Shown here: positions 1 through 7,773 of the stretch, piece by piece | Layout: each line of letters begins with the position of its first letter | Numbering within the stretch: the first letter of the stretch is position 1 | Assembly (NCBI GenBank): GCA_030731635.1 | Contig: JANQTR010000227.1 | Span: 1-33,506 of the forward strand | Length of the DNA stretch: 33,506 nt | Direction: 5' to 3' | DNA from: Erythrobacter sp. | GTDB lineage: Bacteria; Pseudomonadota; Alphaproteobacteria; Sphingomonadales; Sphingomonadaceae | Translations under genes and position numbers: made by a program | Notes under the pieces: generated by a model | The model's database searches: none | The model's input: the letters and a program-made list of their open reading frames with translations, nothing else | Told to the model about the DNA's origin: nothing

Positions 1-2
1 GG

Positions 3-1181
3 ATGACATCGGCCCGCGCCCGGCTGCTCGCGGCGACGTTGCTGACAGCGGCAGCGCACCCGGCGAGTGCCGCAACGTCGGCAGCCACGAGTATGTGGAG
101 CGGTTTTTCCGCGGCGTGGGATGGCGGCGTCACAATCGCCTTGTTCGTTCCGCCGATCGTTCTCATCAGCTTTTCCGCTGCAAGTGTGCTGGCCAAACGG
201 CATCACTCGGCCAAGCCTGGCGCGATGCGCGGCGCGGGGCTGCGACACAAAGCGCTCCGTGATGCACGGCAAAGCGTGATCCATCACCGGCGCGATCCTC
301 CGAAAAATTCCGGCGATACCGCCAGCGAGGAAGCGGCAGAAATCGTGCATGTTACCAACCCGCTCCTTGGCATGTTGCGGCAAATGGGAGACAGCCTTGG
401 TGCAATCGCCGGGCTGATCGGCACAGCATCGGGCACGCTGGCAGCGATATCGCGAGGGAGCCCGCCCGGTGGGCACGGCGTGCAAGCTTGGCGCAGAGAC
501 GCTCTGAGCCAAGCGTCGTCCGTTGATCTCAGCGCTAGCGATGACCCCAGCATCGCAGCCGCGATCCGCAGCGAATCCGCCTTCGTGCTGGGCGCTGCGC
601 AGTCGCTCGAAGCAAGCATTGGGGATGCCGCCGACGCGATCAACGAACTTGCCGAGATGTTATCCAGTGCGGCGGCTTCTGCATTATCAGCATCAGACTT
701 GTCGGCCCGCGCCGCAGACGTGCTACAGGTAGCTGCGGTAAGCCTCACGCGGCTTGATGACACGGCGCTGCGGATAGCCGAAATCGCCGCGTTCATTGAA
801 ATGGTCGCCTCGCAGACCCAGCAGGCGACCGCGATCACCTTCGCTTCTGTCGCCAATATCATTGGCGGCGCGGTCCAGGCGCAGCAATCCATCGACGAGG
901 CAAGCAGCCTGATTGCCAAGCTTCACGATACCATGTGGGCGGTACCGGAGAATTTCGGAAGTCCCGCACAAGAAACCAGAAACATGAGCACCCCGGTGGT
1001 CGGCGCCAGGGCCGTGACCGATCATCTGGCCCAGTCGCTCAGCGTTATGCAGCAGCGGTCCAATACCACGACCGACAGCGCGGCCACCCCCCGCCAACAG
1101 GCCCGCCTGCCGGTCGTGCAGGACGACCGCAGCGTTGACGATGTGATCCCGGTGGACAGGCTGCCGTGCAAGCTAGGGTGA
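3..1181 (+). CDS. Putative membrane protein with degenerate chemoreceptor-like helical region
   Basis: The 392-residue product starts with a signal-like, Ala-rich N-terminus (residues 1-23), followed by a clear membrane segment at about 43-64 and a basic stretch (KRHH). The rest is mostly Ala/Ser-rich helix. Residues about 255-285 read I-x-E-I-x-x-F-I-E-M-V-A-S-Q-T, which resembles the helix leading into the tip of methyl-accepting chemotaxis proteins. The expected hairpin-tip motif (LALNAAIEAARAGE-like) is absent and no HAMP domain is recognisable. I infer an eroded or highly diverged MCP-like protein, but a generic coiled-coil membrane protein is possible. The ATG lies two bases from the window edge, so its ribosome binding site cannot be seen and the true start could be upstream. 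Confidence 0.5.
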   Translation: MTSARARLLAATLLTAAAHPASAATSAATSMWSGFSAAWDGGVTIALFVPPIVLISFSAASVLAKRHHSAKPGAMRGAGLRHKALRDARQSVIHHRRDPPKNSGDTASEEAAEIVHVTNPLLGMLRQMGDSLGAIAGLIGTASGTLAAISRGSPPGGHGVQAWRRDALSQASSVDLSASDDPSIAAAIRSESAFVLGAAQSLEASIGDAADAINELAEMLSSAAASALSASDLSARAADVLQVAAVSLTRLDDTALRIAEIAAFIEMVASQTQQATAITFASVANIIGGAVQAQQSIDEASSLIAKLHDTMWAVPENFGSPAQETRNMSTPVVGARAVTDHLAQSLSVMQQRSNTTTDSAATPRQQARLPVVQDDRSVDDVIPVDRLPCKLG

Positions 1182-1205
1182 AGCGACGCACTCGCTAGAA
1201 TGCGT

Positions 1206-1242
1206 TTGAGATAACTGCGCCCCATCGAGGGGAAAATCTCAA
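1206..1242. other. Nested stem-loop between the MCP-like gene and tRNA-Ser
   Basis: TTGAGAT (1206-1212) pairs with ATCTCAA (1236-1242), and CCCC (1220-1223) pairs with GGGG (1229-1232) inside it. The structure lies downstream of both the plus-strand gene and the minus-strand tRNA, so it could end either transcript. There is no T-run after the stem, so it is not a textbook intrinsic terminator. Confidence 0.25.
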
Positions 1243-1258
1243 TCTTCTCAGAGGCCGG

Positions 1259-1349
1259 TGGCGGAGACGGAGGGATTCGAACCCTCGGTACCCTGATAGA
1301 GTACGGTTCCTTAGCAGGGAACTGGTTTCAGCCACTCACCCACGTCTCC
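1259..1349 (-). tRNA. tRNA-Ser (anticodon GCU)
   Basis: On the minus strand the acceptor arm GGAGACG (from 1349) pairs with CGTCTCC (1269-1263). It is followed by discriminator G and an encoded CCA (1261-1259). The D-arm GTGAGTGGCTGAAA, anticodon loop CTGCTAAG with anticodon GCU at 1315-1313, a long variable arm and the T-loop GGTTCGAATCC are all readable. The long variable arm and about 91-nt length are the class II form expected of tRNA-Ser. This isoacceptor reads AGC/AGU codons. Confidence 0.95.
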
Positions 1350-1635
1350 GGGCAACAGCGTTGGCTGCGAGTGCGGCGCTATAGTCACCATGTGTGCCAG
1401 CGGCAAGGTGGCTTGCAAGAAAAACCGCATTAAGCAGCCAGATCGGCAGAACGGGCGAAAAAATGACCCTGCACAGAACCGATGATTCGGCCCGCATTCA
1501 GGCAAGCCGCTTTAGCCCGGATCGTCTCGTCGCGAATCTGATTCGGCTCGGCGACAAGCGATTGCAGCATGGCACGCGAAGCCGTTTGCTGCACCACGCA
1601 TCAATCCGGGCTGACTTGGCCCGGCGAAAGGCTGC

Positions 1636-2460
1636 ATGATGATTGTGATGACCCCGCGCCCCGCCGATCTTCGCCGCTGGTTTTCAGGCCTTGCCTTGGC
1701 TGCCGTGGCAGCACTGATGCTGGGCGGGATATCGGTCGCACCGCTTGCCGCGCAGGACCTTGAAAGCTTTGACCCTGATCAGGCTTATGACGGGCCAAAT
1801 AGCGGCGCCGCGGGCGGGGTCGACGCTGATCTGGCCACTCCTGCTGCGCCAGAAGCATCTGCGACCAATCCGGGTTTCGATAGCGAATTTGGCGATCTGG
1901 CTAACCCTGCCGCCGTTGATGCACAACCTGTTCAAACCGGCCCCGCTACCACCGCGCCGACTGCCGCCAGCACCACTACCACCTACGGCGAAGACGACCT
2001 GATTGGCGCGGCCGAAGGCGTTTTCGGCAAGGGCGCAGAAGGGCTCGCCAAGCTGATTGAGGATATGCTCAAGAAGCAGGGCGAACCCAATGGCTATATT
2101 GTGGGGCGCGAAGCAGGCGGGGCCTTTATCGTCGGTGCGCGTTATGGTTCGGGCACGCTGCACCACAAGATCGAAGGCGAACATAAGGTCTACTGGACCG
2201 GCCCTTCGATCGGATTTGATGCCGGAGCCAACGCGGCCAACACGTTTGTGCTGGTCTATAACCTTTACGACACCGACGATCTCTACAAACGCTTTCCGGC
2301 GGGAGAGGGGCAGGCCTATTTCGTCGGTGGGCTCAACGCGAGCTATCTGCGGCGCGGTGATATTGTGCTGATCCCGATCCGGGTCGGTGCGGGCCTGCGA
2401 CTGGGGATCAATGCGGGATACATGAAGTTCTCCAAGGAGCAGCGCTGGCTGCCTTTTTGA
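1636..2460 (+). CDS. eipA: EipA-like envelope protein (DUF1134 family)
   Basis: The 274-residue product has a signal peptide (hydrophobic core about 18-34, likely cleavage after LAA before QDLE). An acidic, Ala/Pro/Thr-rich linker follows to about residue 115. The C-terminal DUF1134 domain shows the family pattern: GYIVGREAGGAFIVGARYGSG, VYWTGPSIGFDAGANA, FVLVYNLYDTDDLYKRF, and AYFVGGLNASYLRRGDIVL. This is the family of Brucella EipA, a periplasmic protein needed for envelope integrity; a role in the envelope here is inferred. A purine-rich GAAAGG lies just upstream. Three in-frame ATGs (1636, 1639, 1648) could serve as the start. The sequence is preceded by about 285 bp with no convincing gene. 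Confidence 0.85.
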   Translation: MMIVMTPRPADLRRWFSGLALAAVAALMLGGISVAPLAAQDLESFDPDQAYDGPNSGAAGGVDADLATPAAPEASATNPGFDSEFGDLANPAAVDAQPVQTGPATTAPTAASTTTTYGEDDLIGAAEGVFGKGAEGLAKLIEDMLKKQGEPNGYIVGREAGGAFIVGARYGSGTLHHKIEGEHKVYWTGPSIGFDAGANAANTFVLVYNLYDTDDLYKRFPAGEGQAYFVGGLNASYLRRGDIVLIPIRVGAGLRLGINAGYMKFSKEQRWLPF

Positions 2461-2518
2461 TCAAATCAGTGCAATGCCGGTTGCGATGCGCGCGGCGGCG
2501 CGCCATGGCCAAGCCATG

Positions 2519-3694
2519 ATGCTTGAACGACTCAGCCCACAAGCGCCTGATGCGCTGCTCGCCCTGATCCGTCTCCACGCGGCTGACCCGCGGGAAGACA
2601 AAATTGACCTTGGCGTTGGCGTCTACCGCACCGAAGACGGCGCAACCCCGGTGTTCGCCGCAATCAAGGCGGCGGAACAGCATCTGGTCGATACGCAGGA
2701 CTCAAAGTCCTATCTTGGGCCAGAGGGCGACACCGGCTTCGTCAACGCCTTGATGCCCTATATCTTCGGCGCTGACCCGACCATGGGTGGCCGCATTGCG
2801 GGGATGCAGACCCCAGGTGGCACCGGAGCAGTGCGGTTGGCGCTGGCATTGGCGCAAAAGGCTGGGGTGAAACGCGTGCACATGGGCGTGCCGAGCTGGC
2901 CCAACCATGCACAGATCCTCGCCGATCTCGGCATGGAGCTTGCCCCCTTTGATCACGCCAACACCAATGGCAGCGCGAACCTTGATGCGGTGCTCGCCGC
3001 GGTCAATGGCGCAGGCGCAGATGAGGCGGTGCTGCTCCATGCGTGCTGTCACAACCCGACCGGAATCGATTACACCGGCGACCAGTGGGCGGCGATTGCC
3101 GATGCCTTTGCGGCCAGTGGCACCTTTCCGATCATCGACAGCGCCTATCAGGGGCTTGGCTATGGGATGGAAGAAGACGCGGCAGGAATGCGCGCCGTGC
3201 TCGCAAAGGTGCCCGAAGCCTTTATCGCCTATAGTTGCGACAAGAATTTCGGCCAATATCGCGACCGGGTGGGTGCGTTCTATATTCTCAGCGACGATCA
3301 CGCCGCGCTGGACACCGCCTTTTCCAATGCCAATGCGCTGGCCCGTGCGTGCTGGTCAATGCCGCCCGATCATGGCGGCGCGGCGGTGCGGATCATCCTG
3401 CGCGATCCCGACATGACCAAGGCGTGGCTGGCCGAGCTTGACGATATGCGCGCGCGGATGCGGCAGGTGCGCGACGCACTGGCCAAGGCGGGCAGTGCAG
3501 GGCGGATTGACCTCACCCCGCTGGGCACGCAGCACGGGCTGTTCGCGATGCTGCCGGTGACCAAGGACGAGGTCACGCGCTTGCGCGAAGAACACGGAAT
3601 CTACATGGCCGGATCGGGCCGCATCAATATCGCCGGTCTGACGATGGGCAACCTGCCCAAATTCATCGCCGCGCTGGCGGCAGTCGCAGGCTAG
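2519..3694 (+). CDS. Class I aspartate/aromatic aminotransferase (PLP-dependent)
   Basis: This is a fold-type I transaminase of the AspC/TyrB subgroup, moving amino groups between aspartate or aromatic amino acids and 2-oxoglutarate in the cytoplasm. Visible motifs are DLGVGVYRTEDG near the N-terminus, PSWPNH (ring-stacking Trp), HNPTGIDYTGDQW, the PLP lysine in SCDKNFGQYRDRVGA (lysine codon at 3242-3244, residue 242 from this start), and the substrate-carboxylate Arg in GSGRINIAGL. The 391-residue length matches the family. The frame opens at ATG 2474, but homologues begin with MxxRL-like sequence, so ATG 2519 (or 2516) is preferred; none of these starts has a strong ribosome binding site. 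Whether aspartate or aromatic substrates are preferred cannot be told from sequence alone. Confidence 0.9.
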   Translation: MLERLSPQAPDALLALIRLHAADPREDKIDLGVGVYRTEDGATPVFAAIKAAEQHLVDTQDSKSYLGPEGDTGFVNALMPYIFGADPTMGGRIAGMQTPGGTGAVRLALALAQKAGVKRVHMGVPSWPNHAQILADLGMELAPFDHANTNGSANLDAVLAAVNGAGADEAVLLHACCHNPTGIDYTGDQWAAIADAFAASGTFPIIDSAYQGLGYGMEEDAAGMRAVLAKVPEAFIAYSCDKNFGQYRDRVGAFYILSDDHAALDTAFSNANALARACWSMPPDHGGAAVRIILRDPDMTKAWLAELDDMRARMRQVRDALAKAGSAGRIDLTPLGTQHGLFAMLPVTKDEVTRLREEHGIYMAGSGRINIAGLTMGNLPKFIAALAAVAG

Positions 3695-3704
3695 GGGCCC
3701 GCCT

Positions 3705-4262
3705 TTGCTCGATCGGCAGCCGGTGCTGGAAGGGGAGCGGCTGATGCTGAGGCCCTTGCACAGGGATGATTGGAACGCGCTGTTAGCAGTTGCCTCCGAT
3801 CCGCTGATCTGGGAGCAACACCCCGCGCATGATCGCTGGCAAGAGCCGGTATTCCGGGCCTTCTTCGATGATGCGCTGGCGCAGGGCGGGGGGCTGGTGG
3901 CGATCGACAAGGCCAAAGGACAGAGCGCCGACGCGATAATCGGCTCCTCACGCTTTCAGGGGCTGGAGGAAGCCGGTGGCGGCTCGGTTGAGATCGGCTG
4001 GACGTTTCTGGCCCGCGCCTGCTGGGGCGGCCACTTCAACCACGAAATGAAGCGCCTGATGCTCGCCCATGCGCTTGCCAGCGTGGCCGAATGCCGTTTT
4101 CTGGTGGGAGAAAACAACAACCGCTCGCGCCGCGCGCTGGAAAACATCGGCGCAAAGCTGACCGACCGATGCGAGGAGCGGATCATGGCAGGCGGTGCGG
4201 TAATCCCGCACGTCACCTATGTCATCCGGCGCGAGGATTTCACTGCAGGGTTGCCAAGCTGA
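3705..4262 (+). CDS. GNAT-family N-acetyltransferase (RimJ/RimL-like)
   Basis: The 185-residue protein has the GNAT layout of the RimJ/Acetyltransf_3 group: LEGERLMLRPLHRDDWNAL at the N-terminus, VEIGWTFLARACWGGHFNHEMKRLML covering the beta4/acetyl-CoA region, and FLVGENNNRSRRALENIGAKL, the typical N-x-x-S-x-x-x-x-E-x-x-G motif before the C-terminal strand. It should transfer an acetyl group from acetyl-CoA to an amine, but the acceptor is unknown. The start is TTG at 3705, ten bases after the aminotransferase stop codon, so the two genes are probably co-transcribed. No ATG near the N-terminal motif is available; the next Met is inside the first strand. Confidence 0.85.
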   Translation: MLDRQPVLEGERLMLRPLHRDDWNALLAVASDPLIWEQHPAHDRWQEPVFRAFFDDALAQGGGLVAIDKAKGQSADAIIGSSRFQGLEEAGGGSVEIGWTFLARACWGGHFNHEMKRLMLAHALASVAECRFLVGENNNRSRRALENIGAKLTDRCEERIMAGGAVIPHVTYVIRREDFTAGLPS

Positions 4263-4819
4263 CAGAAGGGACACTTCGTCCGCTTAGAAGTGGGCGGACA
4301 GGGGATGTGGGCTGAATTTGCGGTCCTAAACCGTGCAATAACGTTCGCGAGCCAGAGGACATCGACGATGGCAAAGAGCCGTCGTCCCAATCCCTTCGCG
4401 CCACAGCTTAGGAAAATCGGGAATGACCGCTTTCGGACAGATGCTAGGTGTGTGTGACGGTTCGGAAAGTGGTTGGAAAGGCGAACTGGGGTTTCGACCA
4501 AATGATTGGAGGTTGCGGTCATCGGGCCGGAGTGTGCTCTTTTGAAACCCCTGCACCCTGATTCCCCGTGTGCGCCATGACACCTCTGGAGCCTGAAAAC
4601 AGGTCAAGCCCTCCGCGTGCACCGTGTGCGGGGTCGGCCTTCCAGGCTTCGAACTTGTGTCTCCCCCCGCCATTGGGCGTGCAGGGACATTTCGCAAACT
4701 GCCCGAATGGAAAGTGCCAGTCGAGCAATTGACACCGGTGTCGGAAACGTGAAAGGCCTGCGCTAGGGAATGGACGGCATCAGCAGGAAGCGTGCCGACA
4801 CAAGAGAGGCAGCAAGGGT
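4263..4819. other. Gene-free stretch of about 560 bp ahead of the uronate locus
   Basis: No convincing gene is seen on either strand; the short minus-strand frames look like random open frames with no family motif. At its left end two mutually exclusive hairpins overlap: CACTTC (4272-4277) with GAAGTG (4287-4292), and GTCCGC (4278-4283) with GCGGAC (4294-4299). Its right end holds the LacI-type operator and promoter described separately. The middle (about 4320-4700) holds nothing I can name and may be decayed coding sequence. Confidence 0.5.
4729..4743. promoter_or_regulatory. LacI-type operator 1 upstream of the beta-helix gene
   Basis: The sequence TTGACACCGGTGTCG contains a perfect 12-bp palindrome GACACCGGTGTC (4731-4742) with the central CG typical of LacI-family operators. 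It recurs at 7715-7730 and, with one change, at 9922-9935, all near genes of the same locus. TTGACA (4729-4734) inside it could be a -35 element. It lies about 80 bp upstream of the beta-helix start codon. Confidence 0.8.
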
Positions 4820-6547
4820 ATGGCCTTCCGACATTGGGAAAAGCTAGCTAGGTTAGGTGTTGCGACGATCAGTGTCATTTCCGTCGCCTTGGTAAGCACT
4901 GCGCCCAGCGCTGCCTCAGAGGAACGTTTACCACGCCTGCTCGCAATCGAGAACGGCGCTCCGGACTTCAGCTATGCGGGTTATCGGTTCGGCTTGACGC
5001 CCTTGCCGACAGCACAAGGCACGATCATTGACGCGCGATTGCACGGCGTTGTTCCCGATGATGGGAAAGACGATGCAAAGGCCTTGCTTCACGCGATTGC
5101 CGCAGCTTCCCAGATCGACGGAAAGGTCACGGTGCAATTGCCCGCAGGCCGCATCCAGATTGGTGAGGTTATTCCTCTGGAGCGCAGCAATTTCGTTTTG
5201 CGGGGCACAGGCTCCGATGCTGGTGGAACGGAACTCTATTTTCCTCGCCCGCTCAAGATTGTCGACGATCCGGCGCGGCAGGAAGAGCTGCGCGGCTATC
5301 TGAAACATGAAAACAAGTTCGAGGTGATCCCGGACCAGAACATCAACTTCCTGTTTAGCGAGTATAGCTGGTCCGGGGGGTTTCTGTTGGTCGGCCCGAA
5401 AAAGGGCCGGCCGGTGTCTTATGATCCCGCGCGCGACCGCCGTACACCGGTTCTGGCCGATCCGGTTTCAGCGGCGCAATTCGCCCGGATGATCAAGGTC
5501 AAGGACGCCTCGTCACTCAAGGTTGGACAGGTGGTGCAGGTCCAGTGGTATTCAGTCGATGGCCCGGACAGCGCGATCCTGCGCTCAATGTATAGCGATC
5601 TTTCGGACTGGAATGAAAGCGAAGCGGGGACAGCTGCCCCGCTCAAGATCGGATCACATCACTGGACTTTTGCCAACCGGCCGGTCGTGGCGCAGCCGAC
5701 ACGGATCACCGCAATCAAGGGCAATGTCGTGACCATCGGCGATCCGCTGTTGCATGGTATCTCTACCGGTCAGCCAGCGGTGATTGCCGCCTGGGAGCAT
5801 CTTGAAGAGGTGGGGATTGAGGCGATGAAGCTGACATTCCCCGACAATCCGTGGTTCGGCCACCACCTCGAAGCGGGCTATAACGGGATCTATCTGACCG
5901 GCCTATTCGATGGCTGGGTGCGCGATGTCGAAATTCACAATGCCGACAGCGGTATCCTGACGGACAATGCTGGCTCGATCACCATCGACACGGTCCGCAC
6001 CACCGGCGAACACAAGGCCCATTACACAGTTCATGTCGGCGCGGTGCACAATGTGTTGGTGCGGGATCTGATAGCCGAGAACCCGGCGGTTCATCCCGTA
6101 AGCGTCAACACTCGCTCAACCCGTTCGGTGTTCCTGCGTGCTGACGTGCGCCAGGCTGCCATCATTGATCAGCATTCGGGATCCAACCATCAGAATCTGT
6201 TCGATCAGCTAACCTTGCATGTTGCGCCGTTCGCCACCGCCAATGGCTGGACTTACCGTCTGTGGGAGGGCGGTGGAGCACCCTATTGGAAGCCGGGGCA
6301 CGGGCTTTATAATACTCATTGGAACCTCAAGCTGGTGTTTCCCGACACCGTGCCAAACGACGCGGTTGTTGCCATCACCAGCGGGCTTGAAGGGCCGGGA
6401 GCACGGATCGTCGGGCTGCACGGCAATCGTCGGCTGGCAGCGGATTACCGGCCTGCACCTTACATCGAAATGCAGAACGAGGCGGTCAGCTCTGCCCCGT
6501 CGCTTTACGAATATCAGCTCGCACTGCGCCGGGTGCGGATGAGGTGA
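4820..6547 (+). CDS. Secreted right-handed beta-helix protein, putative polysaccharide lyase/hydrolase
   Basis: The 575-residue product has a signal peptide (core about residues 12-27, likely cleavage near APSAAS). After DFSYAGYRFG comes the Pectate_lyase_3-like start IIDARLHGVVPDDGKDDAKALLHAI (about 69-93), then many short beta-strand repeats (for example FDGWVRDVEIHNADSG, ITIDTVRTTG, VHNVLVRDLIAENP), the pattern of a right-handed parallel beta-helix. The GH28 signatures (NTD, DD, GHG, RIK) are not seen, so it is not an ordinary polygalacturonase. Position, operator and neighbours point to degradation of a uronic-acid-containing polysaccharide in the periplasm or outside the cell. The exact family and substrate are unknown to me; a non-catalytic glycan-binding role is possible. 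Confidence 0.7.
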   Translation: MAFRHWEKLARLGVATISVISVALVSTAPSAASEERLPRLLAIENGAPDFSYAGYRFGLTPLPTAQGTIIDARLHGVVPDDGKDDAKALLHAIAAASQIDGKVTVQLPAGRIQIGEVIPLERSNFVLRGTGSDAGGTELYFPRPLKIVDDPARQEELRGYLKHENKFEVIPDQNINFLFSEYSWSGGFLLVGPKKGRPVSYDPARDRRTPVLADPVSAAQFARMIKVKDASSLKVGQVVQVQWYSVDGPDSAILRSMYSDLSDWNESEAGTAAPLKIGSHHWTFANRPVVAQPTRITAIKGNVVTIGDPLLHGISTGQPAVIAAWEHLEEVGIEAMKLTFPDNPWFGHHLEAGYNGIYLTGLFDGWVRDVEIHNADSGILTDNAGSITIDTVRTTGEHKAHYTVHVGAVHNVLVRDLIAENPAVHPVSVNTRSTRSVFLRADVRQAAIIDQHSGSNHQNLFDQLTLHVAPFATANGWTYRLWEGGGAPYWKPGHGLYNTHWNLKLVFPDTVPNDAVVAITSGLEGPGARIVGLHGNRRLAADYRPAPYIEMQNEAVSSAPSLYEYQLALRRVRMR

Positions 6548-6572
6548 AGCTGTGCCTTCCGACCGTGCGGCC

Positions 6573-7619
6573 CTATGCAACAGGCGGCGGCGCGATTGAG
6601 GCACGCTCAACCAGTTCTGACGGCAAGTGAACGAAATCGCTCGAAAAGCGGCGGCTGGGCAGGAAATCACCAACCAGTTTTTCCGCAGCGAGAACACCCA
6701 TGTCGCGGATCGGCCAGCGGACCGTAGTGAGCGATGGCCAGACATGTGTGGCCGTGGGCGAATCGTCAAAGCCCACCAGCGACAGGTCGCGCGGGATCTG
6801 GAGGTTGCGCTCAAAGGCGGCGTGCATGACGCCTGCGGCCATTTCATCATTGCTGGCAAAGATCGCTGTTGGGCGCGGATCGAGGCTGAGTAGCAGGCGA
6901 CCGGCAGAGCGGCCGGACTCGAAACGGTAATCACCCTGAGCACTATAATCTGGCGGAACAGGCAGGCCAGCTGCCTCCATCGCTGCATGAAACCCAAGTT
7001 CGCGCTCAGCTGCCGAACGGAACCCCTGCGGTCCGCGGACAAAGCCGATCCGCCGATGCCCCATCGCAATCAGCAGGCGGCACGCTTCCGTGACCGCGAT
7101 CCTGTCGGTCGAGGTGACGCTATGGTCATCATCATCAAGCGCAGCCGAACCTACCCGGACAAACCGCACACCCATTGATCGGCACAGCGCGCCGATCTCG
7201 TCACGCTCTGAAATCGGAGGAAGGATGATGGCACCGATCGGGCGCTGCTGCTGAAGGAATGCGGCCACATCGTCGAGCATCGCGGGGGAGCGGCGGTCAA
7301 CCGGCCGCACCATCAGCGCCAGCTCGCTGTGCCGGATGGCGTCGAGAATGCCGCGCTCGAAATTCTGCACCGTTTGTGCATTGGGATTGTCGTGTAGCAA
7401 CACAATTGCAAAATTGCGCCCAAGTGCCAGCGCGCGTGCCTGCGGATTGGGGACATAGCCGAGAGCAAGGATAGCCTGCTCCACCCGTTCCCTTGTGGTG
7501 ACGCTGAGTCCCTGCGAACCGTTGATGACCCGGCTGACCGTCTTCTTGGAAACGCCCGCCTGTGACGCGACATCATTGATAGTAGGCTTGCGGTTGGGCT
7601 GATTTGAACCGGATGACAT
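6573..7619 (-). CDS. LacI-family transcriptional regulator of the uronate locus
   Basis: The 348-residue protein starts with a LacI helix-turn-helix (PTINDVASQAGVSKKTVSRVIN, about 12-33) and hinge helix region (YVPNPQARALA). A periplasmic-binding-protein-like effector domain follows, with AIILPPISE, GHRRIGFVRGP, AIFASNDEMAAGVMHAA and DLSLVGFDDSPTATHVWPSLTTV, all usual for the family. It is convergent with the beta-helix gene (25 bp between stops) and divergent from the hydratase. A perfect 16-bp operator lies 96 bp upstream of its start, so autoregulation is likely. I infer that it represses the locus until a uronate catabolite binds; the effector cannot be told from sequence. Confidence 0.92.
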   Translation of the reverse strand: MSSGSNQPNRKPTINDVASQAGVSKKTVSRVINGSQGLSVTTRERVEQAILALGYVPNPQARALALGRNFAIVLLHDNPNAQTVQNFERGILDAIRHSELALMVRPVDRRSPAMLDDVAAFLQQQRPIGAIILPPISERDEIGALCRSMGVRFVRVGSAALDDDDHSVTSTDRIAVTEACRLLIAMGHRRIGFVRGPQGFRSAAERELGFHAAMEAAGLPVPPDYSAQGDYRFESGRSAGRLLLSLDPRPTAIFASNDEMAAGVMHAAFERNLQIPRDLSLVGFDDSPTATHVWPSLTTVRWPIRDMGVLAAEKLVGDFLPSRRFSSDFVHLPSELVERASIAPPPVA

Positions 7620-7714
7620 GCTATGCCGTGTGTTCCTGATCCAGCGCTAACGTCAAGTGAAATGCACCCCTGCCGCGCCTGCCGCTACGGGCGACACACA
7701 TGTAAGATCATGGA

Positions 7715-7730
7715 TTGACACCGGTGTCAA
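7715..7730. promoter_or_regulatory. LacI-type operator 2 between lacI and the hydratase (perfect 16-bp palindrome)
   Basis: TTGACACCGGTGTCAA is identical to its reverse complement over all 16 bases. It lies in the divergent intergenic region, 96 bp from the lacI start and 43 bp from the hydratase start, and its first six bases form a consensus -35 hexamer (TTGACA). It is the best copy of the three sites and could control both divergent promoters. Confidence 0.85.
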
Positions 7731-7773
7731 CGTGCGTCATGTTGATATTCGCAGAGGGGAATTGGGTCAAGCC

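Noticed and set aside
4575-4590. TGACACC near 4577 as a fourth LacI operator
   Set aside because: The right half (TCTGG...) is not palindromic with it, so only one arm is present.
4217-4728. Minus-strand open frames in the gap before the beta-helix gene
   Set aside because: Composition looks random (Arg/Pro/Ser-rich), there is no ribosome binding site, and no motif is seen.
7657-7773. N-terminal extension of the hydratase from ATG 7657
   Set aside because: It would place the operator within the coding region and adds 39 residues without family match; ATG 7774 begins the conserved sequence.
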